Source of the DNA: an uncultured Paracoccaceae bacterium
GTDB taxonomy: Bacteria > Pseudomonadota > Alphaproteobacteria > Rhodobacterales > Rhodobacteraceae
Length of the DNA: 64,000 bases
Reading direction: 5' to 3'
NCBI GenBank assembly: GCA_947499725.1
Contig: CANMPK010000001.1
Coordinates: forward strand, 434,001-498,000
In this document: positions 53,874 through 62,433 of the stretch, piece by piece
Numbering within the stretch: position 1 is the stretch's first letter
How the letters are laid out: every line of letters begins with the position of its first letter
Translations under genes and position numbers: made by a program
The notes under the pieces: generated by a model
Databases searched by the model: none
The model's input: the letters and a program-made list of their open reading frames with translations, nothing else
What the model was told of the DNA's origin: nothing

Positions 53874-53883
53874 CTTTGATTTT
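53821..53883 (+). repeat. 63-bp direct repeat, downstream copy (attR-like)
   Basis: This copy is identical to 52474-52536. It marks the right end of the element, after which sequence of ordinary composition resumes. Confidence 0.88.
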
Positions 53884-53915
53884 CAAGCAAAATACGGGTT
53901 CAGGGACTTAAGGTC

Positions 53916-55214
53916 TTATTGCGCTGTGGCTGTGATGTCGGCGCGTTTGGACAAGAGGTGCTCTGCGATTGCTATGAATTGCGCATCGCCCTTCGCCAGC
54001 AGGTCGTTTTGCTCGAGCGGGTCTTGCGCAAGATCAAACAACTTTGGGTCGGATTGTTCGGGTACCACCAGTTTGTAATCGCCTTCACGCAAGGACCAGC
54101 CATAGACGCCGCCGCCTTTGGTTTCACGGTTGGTGAAGTGTTCGACGTAGATGACATCGCGTTCGCTGGTGCCTCCGGCGAGGGCGGGGCTGAAATCAAT
54201 GCTGTCAGGCGATGAGAAACGTCCGCCCGTGAGGCTGGCGATGGTGGCGGTGAGGTCTGTTGTGTTGACGAAAGCCTCTGTGCGTCCGGCTGTGACACCT
54301 GGGCCTGATACGATCAAGGGCACATGGGTGCCGCTGTCGTAGATTGTGCCTTTGGCGCGGTGATTGCCGTAGAAACCGCGGGTGACTTGGTTGGGGGAGC
54401 CGTTGTCGCCGAGGAACATCACAAGCGTGTTGTCGCGTTCTTCTGGCGGAATGCTGTCGAGGAGACGTCCCATTTCAGTGTCGAGCGCCTCGAGCATGGC
54501 TTGGTAATAGGGCAGTGGGTTTTGGCCGATGTCGCTTTCGGTGTTGGGCAGATCGTCAAAGCTGTGCAGATCGTTTGGGGGCTGGTGGAACGGCGCGTGG
54601 GGGGCGTTGAACGCCAGCCAGAGGAACCACGGTTGAGATTGATCGTTGATCCAATCAATGGCGCGATCTGCGAGGACGGTGGTGGAATAGCCGTTGATTT
54701 GGGTTTCCTTGCCGTCTTGGATGGCTGTCCAGTTGAAGTAGTCTGGGATGCCGCCTGAATAGAGTCCGAAATAGTCGGAAACGCCCATGTCTGCAGGGGC
54801 ATCATAGCCGTTGCGGCGGCCTGAGATGTGCCATTTGCCGATCACATTGGAGGCGTAGCCGGTTGGGGCGAGGGCATCAAAGAGCGTGTAGGTGTCTGGT
54901 GAAAGTGCATCGCTGCCATTGGGCGCGACGGGCGCGCCGACGCCGGTGCGAAAGCCGTATTGGCCGCTCATGATTGTTGCGCGGGTGGGCGAGCAGGTTG
55001 GGGCGGCGTATGCGTTTTCAAAGACCACACCAGAAGCGCACATGGCTTCGAGGTTGGGCATTGGGGCCTGTTGATTGCCCAGATCGTAGCAGTTGGAGGC
55101 GTCCAGCCCCATGTCATCGGCGATGATGAGCAGAATATTGGGTTTGGCCTGGGCGGTTTGGGCCGCCGTTGCGCTGAGGGCGCAGATCGATAGGGACAGA
55201 ACGTGGCGTTTCAT
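53916..55214 (-). CDS. Secreted type I sulfatase
   Basis: This is a 432-residue precursor with a signal peptide (residues 1-23). The mature enzyme starts KPNILLIIADDMG, the first metal-site Asp pair. The formylglycine motif CSPTRATIMSGQYG has Cys74 as the residue oxidised to formylglycine. The GDNGSPNQ metal site and GKWHISG are also present. It hydrolyses sulfate esters, in marine bacteria often on polysaccharides. It needs a formylglycine-generating enzyme or anSME, which is not in the window. The trefoil-like gene precedes it by 71 bases on the same strand. Confidence 0.93.
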   Translation of the reverse strand: MKRHVLSLSICALSATAAQTAQAKPNILLIIADDMGLDASNCYDLGNQQAPMPNLEAMCASGVVFENAYAAPTCSPTRATIMSGQYGFRTGVGAPVAPNGSDALSPDTYTLFDALAPTGYASNVIGKWHISGRRNGYDAPADMGVSDYFGLYSGGIPDYFNWTAIQDGKETQINGYSTTVLADRAIDWINDQSQPWFLWLAFNAPHAPFHQPPNDLHSFDDLPNTESDIGQNPLPYYQAMLEALDTEMGRLLDSIPPEERDNTLVMFLGDNGSPNQVTRGFYGNHRAKGTIYDSGTHVPLIVSGPGVTAGRTEAFVNTTDLTATIASLTGGRFSSPDSIDFSPALAGGTSERDVIYVEHFTNRETKGGGVYGWSLREGDYKLVVPEQSDPKLFDLAQDPLEQNDLLAKGDAQFIAIAEHLLSKRADITATAQ

Positions 55215-55285
55215 GTGGCTCTTTCAAGTTGGGTGCAAGGCGTCAAAAGCTGCCTTGCGCAGTGACATGATGAACGCTGAGCTGC

Positions 55286-55810
55286 TTAGTTTTTGATGAC
55301 CCATTCTTTGAGGGACGCCTCGGTTGTCGCGCAGTCGGTGAGGACAAGCGTGCGGGACATGAAGGGGCCAGCTGATTTGCTCGCGTTCCCAACTGTTACG
55401 CAGAGCGCAGGGCTTTCCGTCGGATGGATCGTGTTTGCGGCGGCATCCAAGGTGAACTGTTGCGCCGTGTCGCTTGGATCGCAGGTGACCAGTGCGAAGG
55501 TGCTTTGATCGTTTGGCGCATGTGCCATGCAATAGTTTTCGTAGGCGACGGATGTGATGGCCTGTGCCTTTGCATCGTAGGAAAACTGCACATCACCGCC
55601 CTGCGGTTTGCAGGAGTGGGCTTGCAGGCGTTCGCCAAAGCCACGGCCGAGGGTGTCGATACACCAGCCGAGATTATCTTGTTCGTCGAGATTGTCGGCG
55701 AGGTAGATCACCGGCGCTGGGGTTTGCAGGGCCGGGGCTTCGGCAAAGGCAGGGGTGGTGACAGCGATCGGAAGGGCGCAGAGAAGGGCGTAATTTCGCA
55801 GTGTTTTCAT
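55286..55810 (-). CDS. Secreted ricin-type beta-trefoil-like protein
   Basis: This is a 174-residue precursor with a signal peptide ending AFA-EA. The mature part resembles the ricin B/beta-trefoil pattern: GWCIDTLGRG, LQAHSCKPQGGDVQFSYD, NYCMAHA, LVTCDPSDTAQQFTLD, PALCVTVGN, with paired cysteines in each lobe. Such domains bind sugars. Together with the sulfatase it suggests a role on sulfated glycans, but this is inference. AGGTGA precedes the ATG. Confidence 0.72.
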   Translation of the reverse strand: MKTLRNYALLCALPIAVTTPAFAEAPALQTPAPVIYLADNLDEQDNLGWCIDTLGRGFGERLQAHSCKPQGGDVQFSYDAKAQAITSVAYENYCMAHAPNDQSTFALVTCDPSDTAQQFTLDAAANTIHPTESPALCVTVGNASKSAGPFMSRTLVLTDCATTEASLKEWVIKN

Positions 55811-56032
55811 AAGGTCACCTATATGAATTGAATTGGTAAAATGGGTCTTTTGGCTACTATACCCAGCCTAGGCGATGGCGCAAAAGCGGATCAGGGGTTT
55901 CGGCAACTCTCTGCTTAAACAAGTGTTTCGAGCCTGTAGGGTGCCGTTTGGTTAATTTGAAAATCACATAATTTAATTCTTGACTCTTTTTGTCGGTAGG
56001 TGCAAATCGGCGCCAAGAGTCGTGCCCGCCTT

Positions 56033-56091
56033 TAGAAGCTAGCCGTTGAAATCGCATGTGTCGATTGCGGCTGGGAAAAGCTTCTAGGGGA
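56033..56091 (+). promoter_or_regulatory. Structured leader of the heme receptor mRNA
   Basis: TAGAAGCT (56033-56040) pairs with AGCTTCTA (56079-56086); inside it AGCCG pairs with CGGCT (56068-56072) and AATCG with CGATT (56062-56066). The 3' arm runs into AGGGGA (56086-56091), the ribosome binding site of the receptor gene. A fold this close to the site could modulate translation. The TTTAGAA at 56031 also resembles half of an Irr-type iron box. Confidence 0.5.
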
Positions 56092-56096
56092 ATGAG

Positions 56097-58112
56097 ATGC
56101 TAAACAAAACTTCAGTGATTGCGCTTTGCGCAAGCATGGTAACGACTGGGCTTCACGCGCAGGATTTTGGGGATGCCGAGTATATCGGCGAGGTGACTTT
56201 GGGCCAGAGCCGTCGCGGGGTGCAGACGGATGTGGCGGCGTCTACCACTGTGATTGACCAAGCCGAGATCGAGGCGCGTCAGGCGACCACATTGGGTCAG
56301 CTGGTGGATTCCATCCCGAACGTGTCTTTGATCAACGGTATTCTGCCGCAGGGCTCTGGGATTACGATCCGTGGTCTGGGCGCGCAGGCGGGGACCTATG
56401 GGACCGACGGCAAGGTGAACATTGTTGTGGATGGCGTGCAATCTGGCGCGGAAGAAATTTACCGTAACGGGTCTTTCTTGTCTTTGGAGCCCGAGCTGTT
56501 CAAAGAGTTGAACGTGACACGCGGCCCTGCGGATGGGTTCCGCTATTCTGGTGGCGCTGTTGGCGGTACGGTTGAGGCCACAACCAAGGATGCGCGTGAT
56601 TTCTTGGAAGGGGATGATACGTTCTCTTTCCGTCAGAAGCTGGGCTATGAATCCAATGGCAACGGTACGCTGACAACATCCATTCTGTCCTTCGCGCCGG
56701 ATGAGAAATTTGACGTGATTGCCTTTTATGGCAAACGTACATCCGAAGATCGTGTGGATGGCGCGGGCAATACGCTGACGGGCACAGAGTTCGATCAAAC
56801 TGGCGCGATGCTGAAGGCGAATTATCGGTTAAACGACGAACACAAGCTGACGTTTGGCTATATCTACAACGAGATCCCAGAGCGCGATGTGTTCTACAGC
56901 GCCTATGATCCAAGTTTTTCCACCGAGAAAGTGGATCGCGATACGCAGGATACAACGGGGTATCTGGAGTATAACTATAATCCAGTCGACAATGATGCCA
57001 TCAATCTGACTGCGCGGTTGCAGTACAAGAAAGAAGTGATCGATATCCTGTCTTTGACAGGGGCGGGCAGCATTTATGATGCGGATCACCAGTCGACAAC
57101 GACGTCGCTGCGCATCACAAACGAAGCTTTGTTCAACACGGGCAACATTGCGCATACTTTGCTCACTGGCATTGAAGTTGGTGAGCGTGAGCGGACGTCT
57201 TATGCGGATGGGACAACAACCAACGATATTTCTGCGCCGGGTGGAACGGATGAATATGTTGCGGTTTACCTGACCGACGAAATTGAACTGTCTGATCGTT
57301 TCACGCTGACGCCTCAGCTGCGCTATGAAAGCCAGACTTTGACGTCTTTGAATAACGGTTCTGGGTTCTCTCGCGGGGCGGTTGTTCCTGCAATTGCAGA
57401 TGGCACGTCGTATTCTTCGCAAGCCTTTACGGGTGCGCTGTCTGCGCGTTACGAGCTGACAGATAGCGTGGCTGTGTTTGGTACGGTTGCCTACAACGAG
57501 AACCTGCCAATTCTAGATGATCTGCGCAGCGCCTTTATCACCCAGTCTGAAAAAGCTGAGAGCCTCGAGCTAGGTGTTTCTTACGATGGCTTTGATGTCT
57601 TCACTGGTGGGGACACATTGCAGGCGAAGTTGACGGGGTACAAAACTAATATTTGGGATGTGACCACCTACTTTGGCGTCACAGATGTTGAACTGTATGG
57701 CGCAGAGCTGGAGCTGTCTTATGCGAACCCGAACTTCTATGTTGATTTCAACATGGCGCGGGCGCGTGGTGAGCAGAATGGCGGCACAGCCTATTTTAGC
57801 CGCGCAACTGGTGACACGGCGCAGCTGACACTGGGTAAGCGTTTCATGGATGACCAGTTGGATGTGAGCATCGAAGCGAAACACGCTTGGGCGAACAACC
57901 GCACGACCTCGACCACTGGCGCGCTGGCGCCGTCTGAGGATTACACTGTGTTCACTTTGGCCAGCAGCTACACAGCGGATTCCGGTGCGCTGGAAGGTGT
58001 TCAGTTCAACGCGAGTGTCGAGAACCTGTTTGACACGGAATACCGCGCTTACGGCAACACGCGTAATGGCGCAGGCCGTACATTCAAGTTCAGCGTTTCC
58101 AAAACATTCTAA
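56097..58112 (+). CDS. hmuR: TonB-dependent heme/hemoglobin receptor
   Basis: This 671-residue outer-membrane receptor has a signal peptide ending LHA-Q, a TonB-box-like EYIGEVTLG, and a plug domain (TTLGQLVDSIPNVSLINGI, GITIRGLG, ELNVTRGPADGFRYSGGAVGGTVEATTKD). A 22-strand barrel ends in the typical aromatic residue (VSKTF). The following genes encode a heme-degrading factor, a heme ABC importer and ExbBD/TonB, so heme or hemoglobin is the inferred ligand. AGGGGA lies five bases before the ATG, next to a hairpin. Confidence 0.93.
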   Translation: MLNKTSVIALCASMVTTGLHAQDFGDAEYIGEVTLGQSRRGVQTDVAASTTVIDQAEIEARQATTLGQLVDSIPNVSLINGILPQGSGITIRGLGAQAGTYGTDGKVNIVVDGVQSGAEEIYRNGSFLSLEPELFKELNVTRGPADGFRYSGGAVGGTVEATTKDARDFLEGDDTFSFRQKLGYESNGNGTLTTSILSFAPDEKFDVIAFYGKRTSEDRVDGAGNTLTGTEFDQTGAMLKANYRLNDEHKLTFGYIYNEIPERDVFYSAYDPSFSTEKVDRDTQDTTGYLEYNYNPVDNDAINLTARLQYKKEVIDILSLTGAGSIYDADHQSTTTSLRITNEALFNTGNIAHTLLTGIEVGERERTSYADGTTTNDISAPGGTDEYVAVYLTDEIELSDRFTLTPQLRYESQTLTSLNNGSGFSRGAVVPAIADGTSYSSQAFTGALSARYELTDSVAVFGTVAYNENLPILDDLRSAFITQSEKAESLELGVSYDGFDVFTGGDTLQAKLTGYKTNIWDVTTYFGVTDVELYGAELELSYANPNFYVDFNMARARGEQNGGTAYFSRATGDTAQLTLGKRFMDDQLDVSIEAKHAWANNRTTSTTGALAPSEDYTVFTLASSYTADSGALEGVQFNASVENLFDTEYRAYGNTRNGAGRTFKFSVSKTF

Positions 58113-58121
58113 TGCAATCGC

Positions 58122-58145
58122 GGGGGCGGCCTTTGGGTCGCCCTT
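58122..58145 (+). terminator. Intercistronic hairpin between hmuR and hmuS
   Basis: GGGCGGCC and GGTCGCCC pair with one G-U around a TTTG loop. Only TTGG follows, so full termination is unlikely. It may protect the receptor message or reduce read-through into the downstream genes. Confidence 0.5.
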
Positions 58146-58174
58146 GGCGCTACCGATATTGAAAGGGTGCAGCA

Positions 58175-59230
58175 ATGGCACAACCTGTGACAGCACAAGA
58201 CATTCGCCAAGCAAAACTGGACAATCCGAAGACCCGTGACCGTGATTTGGCGCAGTCTTTGGGGATTTCTGAAGCGCAGCTGGTGGCCGCGCATTTGGGC
58301 CATGGTGTGAAAGCCATCAACCCGCATCCTGATGCCTTTATGCCTGCAGTTGGCGAGCTGGGGGACGTGATGGCTCTGACGCGCAATGAAAGTGCGGTGC
58401 ATGAACGTGTGGGCACGTATCGTGATTATCGCTCTGGACCGCATGCGTCGATGGTTCTGGGTAAAGAGATCGATCTGCGGATCTTCCCAAAGCACTGGGT
58501 GCATGGGTTTGCGATTGAACAAGAAACAGACCGTGGCATGCGTCGCACTTTGCAGGTGTTTGATGCGGCCGGTGATGCGGTTCACAAGGTTTTCATGCGC
58601 GAAGAGTCCAAGCTGGATCAATGGGATCGCATTGTTGCGGGCTTGGCTGTCGAAGGCGCTGGCCCTGAGTTGCAAGTAGAGCCGCGCAATCCAACCGAAG
58701 CTGCGAAAGAGAACCCTGCGAAGCGTGAACAGTTGCTGGAAGACTGGGCGGCCATGACGGATACGCATCAGTTCATGCGTCTGACATCGAAGCTGGGCAT
58801 GAACAAGCTTGGTGCTTATCGCCAAGTGGATGGCGAGCGCTGGGTGCGTCGTTTGGACAATAGCGCGGTTGAACAGATGTTGAATGCAACCAGCGCGGCG
58901 GGGCAGGACACGATCCTGTTTGTCGGCAACCGCGGCAATATCCAAATTCACTGGGGTCCGCTTGAAAATATCAAGCCGATGGGGCCTTGGCTGAATGTGA
59001 TGGACCCACGTTTCAACCTGCATCTGCGGGGCGATCATGTGGCTGAGGTTTATGCGGTGGACAAGCCGACCAAACGCGGCAAGGCGCTTTCTGTTGAGGC
59101 GTTCGACAAGGACGGCATGTTGATTGCGCAGGTCTTTGGGCAGCGTGACCGCGAGACCAATGATCTGAGCGTTTGGGAAGGGATCGTGGACGATCTGCCT
59201 AGCTTTGCGAAGGAAGAGGTTGAGGCATGA
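58175..59230 (+). CDS. hmuS: Heme-degrading/heme-trafficking factor HmuS
   Basis: This 351-residue protein has the HemS/ChuS tandem-fold pattern, with two similar halves (about 20-170 and 195-345). Family segments include DLAQSLGISEAQLVAAHLG, ALTRNESAVHERVG and the second-half FVGNRGNIQIHWGPLENIKPMGPWLNVMDPRFNLHL. HmuS binds incoming heme and degrades or hands it on. It overlaps hmuT by four bases. Confidence 0.95.
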   Translation: MAQPVTAQDIRQAKLDNPKTRDRDLAQSLGISEAQLVAAHLGHGVKAINPHPDAFMPAVGELGDVMALTRNESAVHERVGTYRDYRSGPHASMVLGKEIDLRIFPKHWVHGFAIEQETDRGMRRTLQVFDAAGDAVHKVFMREESKLDQWDRIVAGLAVEGAGPELQVEPRNPTEAAKENPAKREQLLEDWAAMTDTHQFMRLTSKLGMNKLGAYRQVDGERWVRRLDNSAVEQMLNATSAAGQDTILFVGNRGNIQIHWGPLENIKPMGPWLNVMDPRFNLHLRGDHVAEVYAVDKPTKRGKALSVEAFDKDGMLIAQVFGQRDRETNDLSVWEGIVDDLPSFAKEEVEA

Positions 59231-60081
59231 TGCGTTTATTCTCTTTCATGGCAGCCTGCGCGATTGCGGGCAGTGTTCAGGCGGAAAGCTATCCTGAGAG
59301 TTCGGCGATTGTGTCCGTTGGTGGGCCGATCACTGAAATCATCTATGCATTGGGGGCTGAAGATCGGCTTGTGGCGCGTGATACGACGTCTGTTTTTCCG
59401 CCTGCGGCCAATGCGTTGCCAGATGTCGGGTATATGCGAAAATTATCTGCTGAAGGCGTTTTGTCTGTGTCGCCTGATTTGATCGTGGCCCGCGCCACAT
59501 CGGGCCCGCCTGAGGCGCTTGAGCAATTGGCGGCCTCTTCGGTGCCGGTTGTTTTGGTTGAGGATCAATTCACCAAAGAGGCTGTGGCTGCCTCGGTTTT
59601 GACGGTTGGCGAAGCGATTGGCGAGACAGAAAAGGCTGAGGCTTTGGCTGGTCAGATCTCGTCGGATTTTGCGGCGCTTGATGCGGATTTGGCGGCTGTG
59701 GCAGGCAAGAAGCGCGTGATGTTTGTGCTGTCTATGGATGGCGGGCGTTTGAATGCGGCCGGGGCTGGCACGGGCGCAAATGGCATCATCACTTTGGCGG
59801 GCGCTGAGAATGTGTTTGCGGATCAATTCCAGAGCTACAAGCTTGTGGATGCGGAAGCAGTGATCAAAGCGGCGCCAGAGGTCATTATTATGATGACTGG
59901 TCGTGGTGATCATACGCTGAAGGCTCAGCAATTGTGGGGCATTCCTGCGGTGGCTTTGACGCCTGCGGGGCAAGCGAAAGCATTGCATCACGTGCCGGGA
60001 GCGGCTTTGGGCTTTGGCCCGCGCACGGCGACCTTTGCACGCGACTTGCATGATGCGCTGTATGCGCAGGCTGCGGAGTAA
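59227..60081 (+). CDS. hmuT: Heme ABC transporter substrate-binding protein HmuT
   Basis: This is a 284-residue periplasmic protein with a signal peptide ending VQA-ES. It is a cluster A (BtuF-like) binding protein: IVSVGGPITEIIYALGAEDRLVARDTTS, then VGYMRKLSAEGVLSVSPDLIVA with the family's conserved Tyr-Met-Arg segment. The long backbone helix separates two lobes, the second carrying AAPEVIIMMTGRGD. It delivers heme to HmuUV. The ATGA overlap couples it to hmuS. Confidence 0.94.
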   Translation: MMRLFSFMAACAIAGSVQAESYPESSAIVSVGGPITEIIYALGAEDRLVARDTTSVFPPAANALPDVGYMRKLSAEGVLSVSPDLIVARATSGPPEALEQLAASSVPVVLVEDQFTKEAVAASVLTVGEAIGETEKAEALAGQISSDFAALDADLAAVAGKKRVMFVLSMDGGRLNAAGAGTGANGIITLAGAENVFADQFQSYKLVDAEAVIKAAPEVIIMMTGRGDHTLKAQQLWGIPAVALTPAGQAKALHHVPGAALGFGPRTATFARDLHDALYAQAAE

Positions 60082-60086
60082 ACCCA

Positions 60087-61190
60087 ATGGCAGCGCTGGA
60101 TAAGCCATTTGGAACAAAGCGGTCTTTTGACCCAGGAGGGATGCGCCTTTCGGGGGATCGTACCCACCGCGCGCGCCGGATGAGCTTTGTTTTGGTGGCG
60201 GCTTTGGCGCTGACCTTTCTTGTCAGCCTCGGGTGGGGCGCGGCTGATGATGCTGATGTGATCCGAGCGCTGCTTGCAAAGTTTGGATGGGCAGATGCCA
60301 GCGTGCGGGATGTGGTGATCCTGTGGGATATTCGCATGCCGCGCGCTGTGATTGGGGCGCTGGTAGGCGCGTCTTTGGCGGTTTCTGGCGCGATTATGCA
60401 GGGGTTGTTTCGCAATCCCTTGGCCGATCCGGGTTTGGTGGGCGTGAGCGCTGGCGCTGGCTTTGGCGCGGTGGCGGCGATTGTTTTGGGGGGCTTGTTG
60501 CCTTTGTCGCTGCAAAGCGTGTTTGGGTTTTATCTTGTGCCTTTTGCAGCCTTTCTTGGAGGCTGGCTTAGCACAATTTTACTGTATCTGATTGCCACGC
60601 AAAATGGGCGGACTTCTGTGGCGACCATGCTGCTCGCGGGGATTGCCTTGGGCGCTTTGACTGGCGCGATGACGGGGTTAATCGTGTATCACGCCGATGA
60701 TGATCAACTGCGTGATCTGACGTTTTGGAGCATGGGATCTATTGCTGGGGCCACGTGGCCCAAGGTTTGGACTGCTGCGCCTTTGATTGGGCTGACGCTT
60801 TGTGCGGCGCCGTTTATGGCGCGGGCTTTGAATGCTTTGGCTTTGGGCGAGGCTTCTGCGCAGCATCTCGGGATATCCGTGCAGCGCATGAAGAACATCG
60901 CGATTTTGACGGTGGCCGGAAGCGTAGGGGCTTCGGTGGCTGTGACCGGCGGGATTGGGTTTGTGGGCATTGTGGTGCCGCACTTGCTGCGTTTGGTGCA
61001 GGGGCCGGATCATCGCGGGTTGTTGGTGAACTCTGCCTTGTTGGGGGCGATTTTGCTGCTGATTGCGGATTGTGTGTCGCGCACGGTGATTGCCCCTGCG
61101 GAATTGCCGATTGGGATTATCACTGCGGTGATTGGTGGTCCGTTCTTCCTGTGGATTTTGTTGAAAAACAGAAAGCTGGTGGACCTATGA
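60087..61190 (+). CDS. hmuU: Heme ABC transporter permease HmuU
   Basis: This 367-residue FecCD-family permease has about ten membrane helices. Motifs DIRMPRAVIGALVGASLAVSGAIMQGLFRNPLADPGLVGVSAGAGFGAV and FVGIVVPHLLRLVQGPDHR are diagnostic. An unusual basic cytoplasmic leader of about 30 residues precedes the first helix. It is overlapped by four bases by hmuV. Confidence 0.95.
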   Translation: MAALDKPFGTKRSFDPGGMRLSGDRTHRARRMSFVLVAALALTFLVSLGWGAADDADVIRALLAKFGWADASVRDVVILWDIRMPRAVIGALVGASLAVSGAIMQGLFRNPLADPGLVGVSAGAGFGAVAAIVLGGLLPLSLQSVFGFYLVPFAAFLGGWLSTILLYLIATQNGRTSVATMLLAGIALGALTGAMTGLIVYHADDDQLRDLTFWSMGSIAGATWPKVWTAAPLIGLTLCAAPFMARALNALALGEASAQHLGISVQRMKNIAILTVAGSVGASVAVTGGIGFVGIVVPHLLRLVQGPDHRGLLVNSALLGAILLLIADCVSRTVIAPAELPIGIITAVIGGPFFLWILLKNRKLVDL

Positions 61191-62005
61191 GCCTGTTGCA
61201 AGCCACTGCGATTGAAGTGTCCTACGGCGCGCGTCCGACGCTTGATGGTGTGGATTTTAGCGCCAAAGCCGGAGAGCTGACGGCGATTGTTGGTCCGAAT
61301 GGATCTGGCAAAACCACGCTTCTGCGCGCGATGACCGGCGAGCTGGCCTATGAAGGCCGCGTGCGCATGAACGGCGAAGATTGCGCAGAGGTTTCTGTGC
61401 AAGAGCTGGCGATGCGGCGGGCTGTGCTGCCGCAAGCCTCGCGTTTGGCCTTTCCGTTTACGGTGCTGGAGGTGGTGCGGTTGGGGCTGACGGCTGGCAT
61501 GGGCTCGGATCGATTGGAGGATCGCGAATATCTTCCGCAGGAGGCTTTGTGCCGTGTGGGCCTGTCGGGCTTTGAGGGGCGGATGTTCCAAGAGCTTTCT
61601 GGCGGTGAGAAGCAGCGCGTGCAATTGGCGCGGGTTCTGGTGCAGATTTGGCAGCCGGTTTGGCAGGGTGAGCCGCGTTGGCTGTTGCTGGACGAGCCTG
61701 TGTCGGCGCTGGATATCGGCCATCAGATGGTCGTGATGCAGATCGCCAAAGACTATGCCGCTGCGGGTGGGGGCGTTGTTGCGGTGATGCATGATCTGAA
61801 CCTGACGGCGATGTTTGCTGACAGCGTGGCTTTGTTGGACCGCGGGCGTTTGGTCAAACAGGGCACGCCGCGCGAGGTCTTCACAACAGATATTTTGCGC
61901 GAGACCTATGCCTGCCCCGTGCAGATGAACACAGCGCCAGCGGGTAATGTGCCGTGGTTGTTGCCGCAAAGCGTGGTGATGCCAGAGCAGGCAGCGGCGG
62001 AATGA
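61187..62005 (+). CDS. hmuV: Heme ABC transporter ATP-binding protein HmuV
   Basis: This is a 272-residue ATPase: Walker [10 protein letters not shown] (about 35-43), signature LSGGEKQRVQLARVLVQIW and Walker B WLLLDEPVSALD. The insertion QIWQPVWQGEPRWLLLDEP is typical of HmuV rather than siderophore ATPases. The ATG at 61187 overlaps the hmuU stop; a longer frame upstream runs antiregister through hmuU. Confidence 0.95.
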   Translation: MSLLQATAIEVSYGARPTLDGVDFSAKAGELTAIVGPNGSGKTTLLRAMTGELAYEGRVRMNGEDCAEVSVQELAMRRAVLPQASRLAFPFTVLEVVRLGLTAGMGSDRLEDREYLPQEALCRVGLSGFEGRMFQELSGGEKQRVQLARVLVQIWQPVWQGEPRWLLLDEPVSALDIGHQMVVMQIAKDYAAAGGGVVAVMHDLNLTAMFADSVALLDRGRLVKQGTPREVFTTDILRETYACPVQMNTAPAGNVPWLLPQSVVMPEQAAAE

Positions 62006-62037
62006 GAAACAGATTTCAAGATATCGGAGATCGGATC

Positions 62038-62433
62038 ATGAAACTTAAACTAGGTGTATTGGCGGTAATGCTGTACGGGCAGGTAGCCGCTGCGCAAGAG
62101 GCAGATGTGGCCAAGCTGGAGCTGAACACGGTGGCGCAGGCGGGGGATGCTTGTCGATTGGTGTTCACGGCGTCTGCGGATGCTGGGCTCGATCAGTTGA
62201 TCGTGGAAACGGTTCTGTTTGATGGCGCCGGTCAGGTGAAGCTGCTGACACTGTTTGACTTTGGCGCCTTGCCGGCCAGCAAGCTGCGGGTGCGTCAGTT
62301 TGATATTCCGCAGAGCCAATGCAGCGATGTGGCGCGGATTTTGTTTAACGGCGTGGATCAATGCAGCGGCGCGTCTTGCGCGGGCGCATTGGCTGTGACT
62401 TCGCGTGTAGACGGCGTGGAGGTGCTGGGATGA
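62038..62433 (+). CDS. Small secreted protein of the heme operon, unknown
   Basis: This is a 131-residue precursor with a signal peptide ([20 protein letters not shown]). The mature part reads like a compact beta-sandwich ([29 protein letters not shown]) and has four cysteines (one early, C-S-D-V, and a DQCSGASC pair). I recognise no named family. GGAGA precedes the ATG and it overlaps exbB by three bases, so it belongs to the TonB energising set. It may assist the Ton complex in the periplasm. Confidence 0.78.
   Translation: MKLKLGVLAVMLYGQVAAAQEADVAKLELNTVAQAGDACRLVFTASADAGLDQLIVETVLFDGAGQVKLLTLFDFGALPASKLRVRQFDIPQSQCSDVARILFNGVDQCSGASCAGALAVTSRVDGVEVLG

Larger units (their letters stand above)
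52474..53883 (+). mobile_element. Minimal tRNA-Leu-targeted integrative element or remnant
   Basis: The segment is bounded by a perfect 63-bp direct repeat derived from the tRNA-Leu 3' end and measures 1347 bases from repeat to repeat. It is clearly richer in A+T than the surrounding sequence, and its gene uses AGA, AGG, ATA and TTA codons that are rare in the neighbours. Inside both ends lie related sequences (52587-52650, 53738-53800). It carries one evident gene, for an HNH-type protein. No integrase, excisionase or replication gene is visible, so it is either a decayed island or a non-autonomous element moved in trans. Confidence 0.75.
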
